Positions 35,549-44,758 of a stretch of DNA of 64,000 nt are shown in pieces. Both the position numbers and the translations under genes were made by a program. Each line of letters opens with the position of its first letter. The first letter of the stretch is position 1. The stretch comes from Candidatus Didemnitutus sp. (GTDB lineage: Bacteria > Verrucomicrobiota > Verrucomicrobiia > Opitutales > Opitutaceae), in NCBI GenBank assembly GCA_017991595.1, contig JAGOQJ010000002.1:311386-375385 (forward strand), given 5' to 3'. The notes under the pieces were generated by a model, which was not told where the DNA came from, searched no databases, and worked only from the letters and a program-made list of their open reading frames with translations.

Positions 35549-37168
35549 TCAGCGGCGGCTTTTGCGCGCAATCTCCGCGGCACGTTCGTATTGCCGGCGG
35601 AACTGGTTCGCCAGCTCGTTGGCCATGCGGATCTCGTCGACCTTGTTCTTCGATGTCAGCGCCTGCCGGATGCGGCCTTGCACGTTATCGTAGCTTACCG
35701 AGCTGAGATCCCCCATCACCGCGAGCGCATCCTCCGGCATGCCGGCCTTGATGATCTCGCGCCACGCGGCGACGAGTTCCGGATGCGTGTCGAGGCACAT
35801 CACGCGAATGACGAAGGCCATCGCGCGGAAGGTATCGCCACTCGTCCACGCCTGATTGTAGATGAGGGGATTGTCGCCGGCATACGGTGAGACCTCAGGG
35901 TCGGAGCGCAGCGTCTTCCATTCTTCCTGGGTGTAGAAATCACGCCGGATCGGCAGCCGGCGCAGCGCAAAACGCCGCGGGCCGCCCTCGGTGCCGACCT
36001 TGAAATTCCAAAGCTTCTGGCCGTCCATCGAAAGCACATACTCCATGAACGCGATGGCCACTTCACGGTTCGGCGCGCCACGGAGCAGCGCGATCGGGTC
36101 CGGCGACAGCACCGTGCCATCCGGCGGAGAGAAGTAGCCGAGGCGCTTCTCGCCGCTGCGCTGGCTGGCGCTTTCCTCCTGATAACGACCATAGAAATCG
36201 ATGCACATGCCCACGGCGGAATTGCCGTGCAGCACGTCGATCGGCGGCTTCTGCGAAGAATCGGTGAAATAGCGGGCATTGGCACCGATGCGCTGGAGCA
36301 GGCGCAATCCCCGCTCCCAGCCGGCGCGCACCGCCTCCTTCTCCAACTCGGCGCGGGGTCGTCCTGTCTCGCGAGCGAGACGGTCCCACTCGCGATACAT
36401 GTTTTGCTGGATGACGTTCTCGAAGGCCTTGGCGATCGAGCTGCTCTTGGTGGGATCGCACAGCGCGACCTCGCCCTCGTAGCGCGGATCGGCGATGTCG
36501 TCCCATTGCCGCGGGGGCTGCTCGATGCCGAGGCGGCGCAGCGAATCGAAATTGTAGAGCATGCCGTAGCTGCTGAGCACGGCACCGAGCCAGCGACCCT
36601 GCTTGTCGAGGTAGGGCTCGCCGGTGAATTCGGCCGGGATGACCTGATCGTTGAACCACTCGGGATGCCGGCGCATGAGCCCGGAATCGACGATGCGACC
36701 GGCGTTCGCCTGGCGGATGAAATCGAAACTGCCGCCGCCGAAGAACACGTCGATGCCACAGCTCACGTCCGACGCGAGGAAGGCCTGGCGCGCGGCGAGC
36801 GCATCGGGAGCCGCGTCTTTCGGGAGCCTGTGATTGGTGAAGGCCGCCTGCACATCGATGCTCCAGGGTCGGTCGAGCGTCTGCGTCCAGTGATGCTGGA
36901 AGGAGGAAACGTATTCCGACTCGAGGAAACGGGTGATCTCACTCGTGCCGCCGATGACGCGCCAGTCGATGGTGACGGTGCGGCCGGTGCGCTGCTGATA
37001 CCACTCGGCGAAGCCCTGCGAGTATTCGTGGCGGATGGCCTCGTTGTGGGGCGTGATGATGACGACGGTGTCGTCCGCCTTGCCGATGGTCGTGTGCTCC
37101 TTGGTGCGCAGCACGAACGGCAGCGCCACCACGGTGATCAACGAGAGGATAATCAGTGCCCGCTGCAT
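35549..37168 (-). CDS. ABC importer extracytoplasmic solute-binding protein
   Basis: A 539-residue protein with one N-terminal membrane segment (ALIILSLITVVALPFVL) and then a type-II periplasmic-binding fold: TVVIITPHNEAIRHEYSQGFAEWYQQRTG, the hinge regions GIDVFFGGGSFDF and SYGMLYNFDSLRRLGI, and AVGMCIDFYGRY. It resembles the AfuA/FbpA/PotD type that binds ferric iron, phosphorylated sugars or polyamines. It is longer than usual by about 180 residues. It follows the ATPase gene by 19 bp. No permease gene lies nearby, and the gene after it is convergent. The ligand is not known. Confidence 0.8.
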   Translation of the reverse strand: MQRALIILSLITVVALPFVLRTKEHTTIGKADDTVVIITPHNEAIRHEYSQGFAEWYQQRTGRTVTIDWRVIGGTSEITRFLESEYVSSFQHHWTQTLDRPWSIDVQAAFTNHRLPKDAAPDALAARQAFLASDVSCGIDVFFGGGSFDFIRQANAGRIVDSGLMRRHPEWFNDQVIPAEFTGEPYLDKQGRWLGAVLSSYGMLYNFDSLRRLGIEQPPRQWDDIADPRYEGEVALCDPTKSSSIAKAFENVIQQNMYREWDRLARETGRPRAELEKEAVRAGWERGLRLLQRIGANARYFTDSSQKPPIDVLHGNSAVGMCIDFYGRYQEESASQRSGEKRLGYFSPPDGTVLSPDPIALLRGAPNREVAIAFMEYVLSMDGQKLWNFKVGTEGGPRRFALRRLPIRRDFYTQEEWKTLRSDPEVSPYAGDNPLIYNQAWTSGDTFRAMAFVIRVMCLDTHPELVAAWREIIKAGMPEDALAVMGDLSSVSYDNVQGRIRQALTSKNKVDEIRMANELANQFRRQYERAAEIARKSRR

Positions 37169-37187
37169 CGTATGCGTCGGTGCAGGC

Positions 37188-38264
37188 TCAGTTCGTGAGG
37201 ACGATCACGTCTTCCGGCGCGACCGTGGCGTAGAGCTCGCCGCGCGCGGAGCCGTCGACGAAGCGCGGGTTGCGCTCGAAGATCTTCAGCTTCGTGCCGT
37301 TATTCGAGGTCACGAAATCGTATTGGGCGACCTCGCCGAGATAGACGGAATCGCCGATGCGGCCGCGCACGACGTTGCGCGACTCGGCGTCGCGGTGCAG
37401 CTCCCAGCACTCCGGACGGATGGAGACCGTAACCTCGGCACCGACGTCCGGGATGTGCTCGGGATCGCCGAAGATGCCATCGAACCGGCCCACCGGCGTC
37501 TCGACCGTCACGAACCCAGCCGCGATACCGATCACCTTGCCGGGGATGAAATCCGTCTCGCCGATGAAGTTCGCCACGATCTTGCGCGTGGGGCGCTTGT
37601 AGACGTCGCGCGGAGAACCGACCTGCAGGATGTGGCCGTGGTCGAGGATCGCCATGCGGTCGGCGATGGAGAGGGCTTCCTTCTGGTCGTGCGTGACGTA
37701 AACGGTCGTAAGCTTGAACTCCTTGCAGACGCGGCGGATCTCCGTGCGCATCTCGAGGCGCAGCTTGGCATCGAGGTTGGAAAGCGGTTCGTCGAGCAGG
37801 AGACAGCGCGGGCGGATGACGAGGGCACGGGCGAGCGCGATGCGCTGCTGCTGGCCGCCGGAAAGCATGTTCGGCTTGCGGTCGGCGTATTTCTCCATGC
37901 GCACCGAGCACAACGCGTCATCGACGCGCTTCTTCACCTCCGCCGCGGGCACCTTGCGCTCGTGGAGGCCGAAGGCGACGTTCTCGGCCACGGTCATGTG
38001 CGGCCAGAGCGCGTAGCTTTGAAACATCATGCCGGTGTTGCGCTTGTGCGGTTCCAGCCGGGTGACGTCCTCGGTGCCGAAGAGAATATGCCCCTCCTCG
38101 GGGATGTAGAAACCGGCGAGGCTGCGCAGCAGGGTCGTCTTGCCGCAACCGCTCGGCCCGAGCAGGAAAAAGAGCTCGCCGGGGCGGATGGTCAGGTCGA
38201 GACCGTGCAGCGCCACCACATTGCCGAATCGCTTGGTGAGTTGCTTGACCTGGATTGAAATCAT
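37188..38264 (-). CDS. ABC transporter ATPase (PotA/FbpC type)
   Basis: A 358-residue cytosolic ATPase. Walker A is GPSGCGKTT, the signature LSGGQQQRIALARAL and Walker B CLLLDEPLSNLD, followed by the switch His in VTHDQKEAL. A C-terminal regulatory TOBE-like domain starts near residue 240 (PVGRFDGIFG, VSIRPECWEL). This is the layout of iron, polyamine and sugar-phosphate importers. It is cotranscribed with the solute-binding protein downstream. The upstream gene hpt is divergent. Confidence 0.9.
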   Translation of the reverse strand: MISIQVKQLTKRFGNVVALHGLDLTIRPGELFFLLGPSGCGKTTLLRSLAGFYIPEEGHILFGTEDVTRLEPHKRNTGMMFQSYALWPHMTVAENVAFGLHERKVPAAEVKKRVDDALCSVRMEKYADRKPNMLSGGQQQRIALARALVIRPRCLLLDEPLSNLDAKLRLEMRTEIRRVCKEFKLTTVYVTHDQKEALSIADRMAILDHGHILQVGSPRDVYKRPTRKIVANFIGETDFIPGKVIGIAAGFVTVETPVGRFDGIFGDPEHIPDVGAEVTVSIRPECWELHRDAESRNVVRGRIGDSVYLGEVAQYDFVTSNNGTKLKIFERNPRFVDGSARGELYATVAPEDVIVLTN

Positions 38265-38302
38265 CGGGAGAGGCGCGCGTCACCGCAGGCAACCGGCCGG
38301 CC

Positions 38303-38340
38303 CCGGCGAAGTCAAAAACAAAGGCTTCCACCTTCGCCGG
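38303..38340. promoter_or_regulatory. 9-bp inverted repeat in the divergent ABC/hpt intergenic region
   Basis: CCGGCGAAG (38303-38311) and CTTCGCCGG (38332-38340) flank an A-rich 20-bp spacer in the 119-bp divergent gap. It could be an operator or an mRNA leader hairpin. It ends 7 bp before the candidate hpt -35 box. Confidence 0.35.
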
Positions 38341-38347
38341 TAACAGG

Positions 38348-38377
38348 TTGCCAAGCCGGGGCGATTGCGTGTTTAAC
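38348..38377 (+). promoter_or_regulatory. candidate hpt promoter, predicted leaderless
   Basis: TTGCCA (38348-38353) and TTTAAC (38372-38377) are separated by 18 bp. The predicted start site, 12 nt from the beginning of the -10 box, is the A of the ATG at 38384. Confidence 0.4.
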
Positions 38378-38383
38378 CGCGGC

Positions 38384-38953
38384 ATGGCGCAGAAAAAATC
38401 GGTCCCGGAACTCAAACACCTCGATCACGTCCTCGTCAGCGAGACGGCCATCAAGCGGCGCGTCGCCGCCCTCGCCGAGCAGATCAACCGCGCCTACCGC
38501 GGCAAGGACCTCACGGTCATCGCCATCGTCAACGGCGCCATCATCTTCACCTCCGACCTCCTCCGTCAGCTCCGCTCCCCGCTGCGTCTGGACTGCATCC
38601 GCGCCTCCAGCTACCACTCGGGCACGCACTCGACCGGCAAGCCCGTGATCGTCGACAACCTGAAGCTCGACATCAAGGGCCACCACGTGCTGGTGGTCGA
38701 CGACATCCTCGACACCGGCAACACCCTCTCCGCCGTCCACGAGCTGCTGCGCGCCAAGCAGGCCGCCTCCGTGCGCACCTGCGTGCTGCTGGACAAGAAG
38801 GAGCGCCGCGTCGTCCCCTTCGAGGCCGAATACGTGGGTTTCGAGATCCCCAACGAGTTCGTCGTCGGCTACGGCCTCGATTTCAACGAGCGCTACCGCA
38901 ACATCCCCTGCATCGGCGTGCTGAAGTCCAAATACTACGCCGGCAAGATCTGA
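38384..38953 (+). CDS. hpt: hypoxanthine phosphoribosyltransferase
   Basis: A 189-residue purine-salvage enzyme that uses PRPP to make IMP or GMP. The PRPP loop is HVLVVDDILDTGNTLS, the N-terminal VNGAIIFTSDLLRQL holds the first loop, and the C-terminal VGYGLDFNERYRNIPCIGVL binds the base. The ATG at 38384 gives the normal length; an earlier in-frame ATG at 38255 adds an unrelated Pro/Lys-rich stretch. Confidence 0.95.
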   Translation: MAQKKSVPELKHLDHVLVSETAIKRRVAALAEQINRAYRGKDLTVIAIVNGAIIFTSDLLRQLRSPLRLDCIRASSYHSGTHSTGKPVIVDNLKLDIKGHHVLVVDDILDTGNTLSAVHELLRAKQAASVRTCVLLDKKERRVVPFEAEYVGFEIPNEFVVGYGLDFNERYRNIPCIGVLKSKYYAGKI

Positions 38954-39028
38954 GAATTTGCCGCATTTCGGGAAGGAAAATGCCTTGCGCTCGCCTGCCG
39001 CGCGCGTTTGCTCGGGAGTCTTACTTCC

Positions 39029-39118
39029 GGAGAGATGGCCGAGTGGCTGAAGGCACAGCTTTGCTAAAGCTGCATAGGGGAAACTCTATCGAGGGTTCGA
39101 ATCCCTCTCTCTCCGCCA
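39029..39118 (+). tRNA. tRNA-Ser(GCU)
   Basis: The acceptor stem GGAGAGA (39029-39035) pairs with TCTCTCC (39108-39114), followed by discriminator G and an encoded CCA. The anticodon loop CTTTGCTAAAG gives anticodon GCT (reads AGC/AGU serine). A long variable arm (GCATAGGGGAAACTCTATC) and the T-loop GGTTCGAATCC mark a class-II serine tRNA. Confidence 0.96.
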
Positions 39119-39229
39119 TCTGCAACGCAGAGGGCGGGCCGACGAAGTCGGGAGTAATGCGCTGCGCCTCCACGGCAGCCGTCCGGGAAGGCGGTGACGC
39201 CTGCAACTCTTCCCTGCCCGACCGCCGCC

Positions 39230-40639
39230 TCAGTTGCCTGCGGCTGCGCTCGTCGTGCGGTGCCGCAGCGTCAGGGCGCTAAACACCATCGTCAGCACGC
39301 AGCAGCCCATCATGGTCACGAAGACGCCGTTCCAATCCCAGCGGTCCGCGATCCAGCCCACGCCGGTGCCGGCGATCGCCGAGCCGAAGACGTAGCCGAA
39401 AAAGCCCGTGAAGCCCGCCGCCGTGCCCGCGGCCTTCTTCGGCACGAGGTCGAGCGCATGCAGACCGATGATCATGATCGGACCATAGACGAAGAAACCG
39501 ATCGCGATCAGCGCCGCGATATCGATCCAGAGCGGGCCGTGGCGGTTGAGCCCGTAGATGACCAGTGCCAGCAGCGTCAGCGCCATGAAGAGGATCGTCG
39601 CCGGCGCGCGCCGCCCCTTGAAAATCCGATCGGAGACCCAGCCGCACAGGATCGTGCCGGGGATCGCTGCATATTCGAACGCCGCCCACGCGAAGCTCGA
39701 TTGCTGGAACGAAAAACCCTTCGCCGTCTGCAGGTAGGTCGGCACCCAGTCCACCACGCCGTAGCGCACGAAGTAGGCGAAGGCGTTCGCGGCCGCAATC
39801 GCCCACAGGAATTTGTTGCTCAACACGTGCCCGAAGAAAATCTCGCGGAACGAGAGCGTGCGTTCGTGCTCCGCCGAGTAGTCCGGCGGGTAGTCGTTCT
39901 TGTGCTGCTCGATCGGCGGCAGGCCGCAGCTCTGCGGAGTGTCGCGCAACAGCACCGCCACCAACACCGCGCACGCCGCGGCGATGACCGCGTTGAAATA
40001 GAACTTCGCGCCCCAATCGTGAAAGAGCAGCACGCCGAGCAGCGCGAAATTCGCCACCAGTGCGCCGCCGACGTTGTGGGCGACGTTCCAGACCGCGACC
40101 GTGACGCCGCGCTCCTTCGTGCTCCACCAATGCACCATCGTCTTGCCACAGGGCGGCCAGCCCATGCCGTTGAACCAGCCGTTCAACGTCTGCAGCACGA
40201 CAATGGCCGTCAGCGAGCCGTAGATCGCCGGCGACGTGCCAAACGCGAACGTCACCGCGCTGGTGAGCAGCAGCCCGAGCGTCATGAACCACCGCGGATT
40301 GCTGCGATCCGACACCGAGCCCATGATGAACTTCGAGACACCGTAGGCCACGGAGAGCCCCGTCATCGCCGAGCCCAACGCGGCCTTGGAATACTGCGGG
40401 TAGTCCCGGAGGATGTCCGGCATCGCGAGCGCGAAGTTTTTGCGCACGAGATAAAACGCCGCGTAGCCCACGAAGATACCGAGGAAGACCTGCCTCCGCA
40501 GGCGCCGGTATTCCGCGTCAACACGCTCCGGGGGCAACGGCGCCACCGGTGCCGCGGGTCGCAGCAGATTCCAGCTGGACGAGCCCCGCGCGCCAAGGGA
40601 CGCAGCACGGAAATCAGCGCTCACAGCCAAGTCCTCCAT
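39230..40639 (-). CDS. glpT: glycerol-3-phosphate transporter
   Basis: A 469-residue MFS antiporter exchanging glycerol-3-phosphate for inorganic phosphate. It matches GlpT closely: RRLRRQVFLGIFVGYAAFYL then VRKNFALAMPDIL, KFIMGSVSDRSNPRWF, GWFNGMGWPPCGKTMVHWW, WNVAHNVGG, LRDTPQSCGLPPIE, IPGTILCGWVSDRIFKG and KKAAGTAAGFTGFFGY. The Arg residues in TM1 and TM7 (VRKN, FVRYGV) bind phosphate in this family. An N-terminal extension of about 30 residues precedes the family start. It is convergent with the tRNA gene. Confidence 0.92.
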   Translation of the reverse strand: MEDLAVSADFRAASLGARGSSSWNLLRPAAPVAPLPPERVDAEYRRLRRQVFLGIFVGYAAFYLVRKNFALAMPDILRDYPQYSKAALGSAMTGLSVAYGVSKFIMGSVSDRSNPRWFMTLGLLLTSAVTFAFGTSPAIYGSLTAIVVLQTLNGWFNGMGWPPCGKTMVHWWSTKERGVTVAVWNVAHNVGGALVANFALLGVLLFHDWGAKFYFNAVIAAACAVLVAVLLRDTPQSCGLPPIEQHKNDYPPDYSAEHERTLSFREIFFGHVLSNKFLWAIAAANAFAYFVRYGVVDWVPTYLQTAKGFSFQQSSFAWAAFEYAAIPGTILCGWVSDRIFKGRRAPATILFMALTLLALVIYGLNRHGPLWIDIAALIAIGFFVYGPIMIIGLHALDLVPKKAAGTAAGFTGFFGYVFGSAIAGTGVGWIADRWDWNGVFVTMMGCCVLTMVFSALTLRHRTTSAAAGN

Positions 40640-40844
40640 GGAAACGGTGAATCAAAAGAGAGGCGAACGACACAAGAAGAGGAAGCTGCCGCACCGCCGG
40701 CACGCGCGCAATGCAATCATTGCCACCGCGCGCTCCGCGCCCGCCGCCATGAGCGGAGCGCCGTTGCCCAGCTCTATGCGCCCCACCCGCCTGCGCACAT
40801 TTCGAGCCCCGGCAGTGCTGCGAGCGCTCGTTTCTGGCCCGGCC

Positions 40845-40886
40845 TTGAGTTGCATCAAGGAAGCCCTCCGACTTCGGGAGTAGCAT
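40845..40886 (+). promoter_or_regulatory. FNR/DNR-type box and -10 for the YwiC-cytochrome c unit
   Basis: The box TTGAGTTGCATCAA lies at 40845-40858. TAGCAT at 40881-40886 begins 22 bp after it and serves as -10. Counting 41.5 bp from the box centre, or 12 nt from the -10 start, gives a transcript beginning at 40893, the A of the ATG. Class-II activation of a leaderless mRNA is inferred. Confidence 0.7.
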
Positions 40887-40892
40887 CCGGAC

Positions 40893-41681
40893 ATGTCATC
40901 TTCCGCCACCTCGTTCCGCCATCTCGTGCTGCCCAAGGAGCACGGCAGCTGGTCGCTGGCCTTCGAGCCCGTGGCGCTCGGTCTCCTCGTCGCGCCGTCC
41001 GCGCCGGGCGCGGCGTTGGCGCTGGCGGTCGCGGCAGGGTTCTTCGTGCGCCGTCCGCTGAAACTCAGCTGCACCTGCGCCGCGGTCGACGCGCGGCGGG
41101 TGCCGGCCGCGATGTGGGCGATGATTTTCTCCGTCGCCGCGGTGAGTGCGCTCGCCTTCTCCGTTTCCTCCGCGGGCGAGTTGGGACCGCTCTGGCCGCT
41201 GCTCCTCGCCGCGCCCTGTGGGGCGGCGTTCCTGTGGTTCGATCTGCGCAACGACATGCGCGAGGCGGAGGCCGAACTGGCGGGCAGCGCCGCCTTCGCC
41301 GTGTTGCCCGCCGTCTTCGCGACGCTCGCCGGCTGGACTCCCGCCGCCGCGCTAGCGCTGGCCGTCCTCTCGCTCGCGCGCAGCATGCCGACGGTCCTCA
41401 CCGTGCGCACCTACCTGCGGCTGCAAAAGCGCCAAGCGGTGAACCCGCTGCTTCCGCTCGCTGCCGCTGTCGTCGCTCTGCTCGCGTGCGCGTGGCTTGC
41501 GCGCCAGCAACTGCTGCCGTTCGCCGCCGTGGCACTGCCCGCGTTGCTCCTGGGACGCACGGTGCTGTTCGTCACTTCGCTGCGCCCTGGCCTGACGGCG
41601 AAGCAAGTCGGCATGATCGAGGCCGGACTGGGCGTCGTTTACCTCGGCGGCACTGCGCTCGCCTACGGCCTGACGGCTTGA
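40893..41681 (+). CDS. YwiC-like membrane protein
   Basis: A 262-residue protein with about eight hydrophobic helices. It opens with LVLPKEHGSWSLAFEP, the sequence that defines the YwiC-like family; a second landmark is SLARSMPTVLTVRTYLR. Bacillus ywiC lies beside fnr and narK, and here the gene begins an FNR-box-controlled unit ahead of a cytochrome c and nirK. The function of the family is not known; a role in nitrate or nitrite respiration is inferred from context in both groups. Confidence 0.82.
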   Translation: MSSSATSFRHLVLPKEHGSWSLAFEPVALGLLVAPSAPGAALALAVAAGFFVRRPLKLSCTCAAVDARRVPAAMWAMIFSVAAVSALAFSVSSAGELGPLWPLLLAAPCGAAFLWFDLRNDMREAEAELAGSAAFAVLPAVFATLAGWTPAAALALAVLSLARSMPTVLTVRTYLRLQKRQAVNPLLPLAAAVVALLACAWLARQQLLPFAAVALPALLLGRTVLFVTSLRPGLTAKQVGMIEAGLGVVYLGGTALAYGLTA

Positions 41682-41693
41682 ACCGCCACCGCC

Positions 41694-42182
41694 ATGCTGC
41701 CGCGCATCCTGCCTTTCGTGTTGGTCCCCGCGCTCATCGGCGCGGGTCTGGCTTTTCGCCGTCCCACGCCCCCGGAAAGCGAGATTCCTCATTACGGGCC
41801 CCGCCCCGCAACGAACCGCATCGACGCGATTGCCACGCCGGCCAGTGCACTCGACGCGGCGCAGCTCGCCCGCGGCCAGCAGATCTACGCGATGCTCTGC
41901 CAAGCGTGCCACTTGCCCGATGGGCAGGGCATGATGGGCGCACTGCCTCCGCTGGCCCGCTCCGATTTTCTGCTCGCCGACCCAGCCCGCGCCGGACGCA
42001 CCGTGCTGCACGGATTGAGCGGATCGATCACCGTCAACGGCGTCGGCTACAATGCCGCCATGCCGGCACTCGGCGGGATGCTGAGCGACCAGCAGGTCGC
42101 GGACGTGCTCACCTACGTGTTCAATTCGTGGGGCAACACCGGGCCGGCCTTCACGGCCGCGCAGGTGCGCGCGTGGCGTTGA
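41694..42182 (+). CDS. membrane-anchored cytochrome c, paralogue of the NirK heme domain
   Basis: A 162-residue protein with an N-terminal hydrophobic segment (ILPFVLVPALIGAGLAF) and one class-I cytochrome c domain. The heme motif is CQACH, Cys69 to His73, followed by LPDGQG; the distal Met is probably in NAAMPALGG. From RGQQIYAMLC to the end it aligns without gaps of note to the C-terminal heme domain of the NirK fusion next door, including [19 protein letters not shown] in both. It may deliver electrons to that enzyme or act as a free version of its donor domain. It follows the YwiC-like gene by 12 bp. Confidence 0.88.
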   Translation: MLPRILPFVLVPALIGAGLAFRRPTPPESEIPHYGPRPATNRIDAIATPASALDAAQLARGQQIYAMLCQACHLPDGQGMMGALPPLARSDFLLADPARAGRTVLHGLSGSITVNGVGYNAAMPALGGMLSDQQVADVLTYVFNSWGNTGPAFTAAQVRAWR

Positions 42183-42222
42183 GCCGCAGCGGTTTTCGCT
42201 GCGGGGACTCCCGCCGAATTGC

Positions 42223-42264
42223 TTGATGCGAATCAAGGCGCCCGTGGGGCGAATGGGCTAGTCT
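42223..42264 (+). promoter_or_regulatory. perfect FNR/DNR-type box and -10 for nirK
   Basis: TTGATGCGAATCAA (42223-42236) is a full palindromic box. TAGTCT (42259-42264) starts 22 bp after it. The predicted start at 42271 is 41.5 bp from the box centre and leaves a 15-nt leader before the nirK ATG. Confidence 0.78.
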
Positions 42265-42285
42265 GGGCCCCACGCTCAACCAGCC

Positions 42286-43794
42286 ATGAACAAAGCCACG
42301 ACCCTTCTCTCCCCCTGCATCGCGCTCGGCCTCGCTTTGGCGACCGCCGCCCTCGCTAGCGAAGGCCCCACCGAAGCCAAAGGCCCGGTGATCTATCCGC
42401 CGGAAGTGCTCTCCCTGCCCGTGGAGCAGGCCATCCTCACCTCTCCGCCGAACGTCCCGCCGGCCATCAAGCGCCGGCACCCCGCGCGCGTCGTCGTCAA
42501 CCTCGAGGTCCGCGAGGTCAACATGCAGATCGCCGACGGCTCCGAATACACCTTCTGGACCTACGGCGGCACCGTGCCGGGCTCGTTCATCCGCGTGCGC
42601 GCCGGCGACGTCGTGGAGTTTCACCTCAACAACCACCCGTCCTCGAAACTGCCGCACAACATCGATCTCCACGCCGTCACCGGTCCCGGCGGCGGCGCGG
42701 CCTCCACCTTCACAGCTCCGGGCCACAGCTCGAAGTTCACCTTCCGCGCGTTGAATCCCGGCATCTACGTCTATCACTGCGCCACCGCTCCCGTGCCCAT
42801 GCACATCGGCAACGGCATGTATGGCCTCATCCTCGTCGAACCGTCGGAGGGCCTGCCGCCGGTCGACCGCGAGTTCTACGTCATGCAAGGCGACTTCTAC
42901 ACCTCCGGGCGCTATGGCGAACCCGGCCTGCAAACCTTTGACATGGCCAAGTCGATCGACGAGCACCCGACCTACGTCCTCTTCAACGGCGCCGTCGGTT
43001 CGCTCGTTGGCGACAAGGCCCTCGCTGCCAACGTTGGTGAGAACGTCCGCATCTACTTCGGCGTCGGCGGCCCCAACCTCACCTCCTCCTTCCACGTCAT
43101 CGGCGAGATCTTCGACAAGGTTTACCCCGAAGGCGGCCTCCGCGTGCAGGAACACGTGCAGACCACGCTCGTGCCCTCCGGCGGCGCGACCATGGTCGAG
43201 TTCAAGACCGACGTCCCCGGCACCTACGTGCTAGTCGATCACTCGCTCAGCCGCGCCTTCAACAAGGGCGCCCTCGGCATGCTCAAGGTCAACGGCGCCG
43301 AGGATCGCGTCATCTACTCCGGCAAGGAAATCGACGCCGTCTACCTCGGCTCGCAATCCGAGGAGGGTTCCGCCTCCGCTCGTCGCGAGGCCGAGATCAA
43401 GGCCAAGATCGCCGCCGAGCTGAAGTCCAACCCCACGCTCACCGGCCTCACCAAGGAAGCCCAGATGGAGCGCGGCAAGCAGGTCTACATGGGCCTCTGC
43501 TTCGCCTGCCACTTGCCCGACGGCAAGGGCCTGCCCGCCGTCTTCCCGCCGCTCGCCCAGTCCGACTACATGCTCGCCGACCGCAACCGCGCCACGCGCA
43601 TCGTGCTCAAGGGCCTCACCGGTCCCGTCACCGTCAACGGCGCCACCTACAACAGCGCCATGCCCCCGCAGGAAGCCGCGCTCTCCGACCAGCAGGTCGC
43701 CGACGTGCTCACCTACGTGTTCAACTCCTGGGGCAACCAGGGCGACGCCTTCACCGCCGACCAAGTGAAGACCATCCGCAACGAACGTCACTGA
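42286..43794 (+). CDS. nirK: copper nitrite reductase fused to cytochrome c
   Basis: A 502-residue periplasmic enzyme reducing nitrite to NO. After a signal peptide (to ALAS) come two cupredoxin domains (about 65-340). The type-1 copper ligands are His124 in LPHNIDLH, Cys165, His173 and Met178 in [15 protein letters not shown]. Type-2 ligands are His129 and His164 plus a His in the second domain (probably SSFHVIGE). The catalytic pair is Asp127 and His319 (DHSLSRAF). A class-I cytochrome c domain fills residues 395-502 with heme motif C405-FA-C408-H409. This is the three-domain, heme-tethered form seen in Ralstonia-type NirK, in which the heme feeds electrons to the type-1 copper. All key residues are present. 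Confidence 0.95.
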   Translation: MNKATTLLSPCIALGLALATAALASEGPTEAKGPVIYPPEVLSLPVEQAILTSPPNVPPAIKRRHPARVVVNLEVREVNMQIADGSEYTFWTYGGTVPGSFIRVRAGDVVEFHLNNHPSSKLPHNIDLHAVTGPGGGAASTFTAPGHSSKFTFRALNPGIYVYHCATAPVPMHIGNGMYGLILVEPSEGLPPVDREFYVMQGDFYTSGRYGEPGLQTFDMAKSIDEHPTYVLFNGAVGSLVGDKALAANVGENVRIYFGVGGPNLTSSFHVIGEIFDKVYPEGGLRVQEHVQTTLVPSGGATMVEFKTDVPGTYVLVDHSLSRAFNKGALGMLKVNGAEDRVIYSGKEIDAVYLGSQSEEGSASARREAEIKAKIAAELKSNPTLTGLTKEAQMERGKQVYMGLCFACHLPDGKGLPAVFPPLAQSDYMLADRNRATRIVLKGLTGPVTVNGATYNSAMPPQEAALSDQQVADVLTYVFNSWGNQGDAFTADQVKTIRNERH

Positions 43795-43822
43795 TCGCTT
43801 CTCTCGTCTGACTCTTCCCGCC

Positions 43823-44722
43823 GTGTCCGTCCGAATCCTCCAACTTCGCCACACCAAACCAGCCCGGACCTCGTGCCCGCGCTCGGGTGGGACTGGAGGC
43901 GACGGACACGGCGGCACTTTTTTGCTCCGCGCGCTGGCCGCGCTAGCGCTCCTCGCTCTGGCCGCGACCGACGCGACCCCGGCCCTCGCCGCCGAGTCCA
44001 GCGTGAGCCCGACCAGCGTCATCATCCCCGCGGGGCAGCACACGCCTCTGCTCCGCTCGACGAAGGATCCTGCCACCGTGCCCGTCGCCGCTTTCGCGCT
44101 CGATGTCCTGCCGGTGACGAACGCACAGTTCCTCGCCTTCGTCGTCGCCCATCCCAAGTGGCAACGCTCGCACGTCACGCGTCTCTTCGCCGACGAGCAT
44201 TACCTCTCCCACTGGGCCGGCGACACCGACCTCGGACCCGCTGCTCCGGCCGACGCCCCCGTCGTGCGCGTCTCCTGGTTCGCCGCGCGCGCCTACGCCC
44301 GCTGGGTCGGCAAGCGCCTGCCCACCACCGCCGAGTGGGAGCGCGCCGCCGCCGCCGGCTACACCACGCCCGACGGCAAAAACGACACCGCGCTCAACGG
44401 CGATCTTTACCGCTGGCTCGCCCGCCCTACGCCCGAAGTGCAGCCGAGCGTCAGCACCGCCAAGGCCAACTTTTTCGGCGTGCGCGGCCTCCACGGCCTC
44501 GTCTGGGAATGGGTCGCCGACTTCAACACCGCCATGGTGACCGGCGAATCGCGCGCCGACAGCGGACTCGACCGCGACCTGTTCTGCGGCGCCGGCGCCG
44601 CCGGTTCCACCGACACCAGCGACTACGCCGCCTACATGCGCCTCGCGCTCCGCTCCTCGCTCACGGCGCCCAACACCACCTCCTCGCTCGGCTTCCGCTG
44701 CGCCCAGGACCTCAAACCCTGA
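43823..44722 (+). CDS. nirV: NirV-like formylglycine-generating-enzyme-family protein
   Basis: A 299-residue exported protein (hydrophobic segment FLLRALAALALLALAATDATPALAA; GTG 43823 gives a long n-region, so the true start may be later). The FGE-sulfatase fold shows as the N-terminal PVTNAQFLAFVVAHP, VRVSWFAARAYARWVGKRLPTTAEWERAA, LHGLVWEWVADF and the C-terminal SSLGFRCA. The segment FCGAGAAGSTDTSDYAAYMR is typical of NirV, the partner gene of nirK in several denitrifiers. Its biochemical role is unknown; it may help copper or cofactor maturation of NirK. It follows nirK by 28 bp. Confidence 0.82.
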   Translation: MSVRILQLRHTKPARTSCPRSGGTGGDGHGGTFLLRALAALALLALAATDATPALAAESSVSPTSVIIPAGQHTPLLRSTKDPATVPVAAFALDVLPVTNAQFLAFVVAHPKWQRSHVTRLFADEHYLSHWAGDTDLGPAAPADAPVVRVSWFAARAYARWVGKRLPTTAEWERAAAAGYTTPDGKNDTALNGDLYRWLARPTPEVQPSVSTAKANFFGVRGLHGLVWEWVADFNTAMVTGESRADSGLDRDLFCGAGAAGSTDTSDYAAYMRLALRSSLTAPNTTSSLGFRCAQDLKP

Positions 44723-44758
44723 CGCCGGCCCAACCCGGCCCGTCCATCCGCACCCGCC

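Noticed and set aside
39119..39229. Integration site or island border at the tRNA-Ser gene
   Set aside because: No duplicated tRNA 3' end, integrase or phage gene was found nearby; the flanking genes are ordinary.
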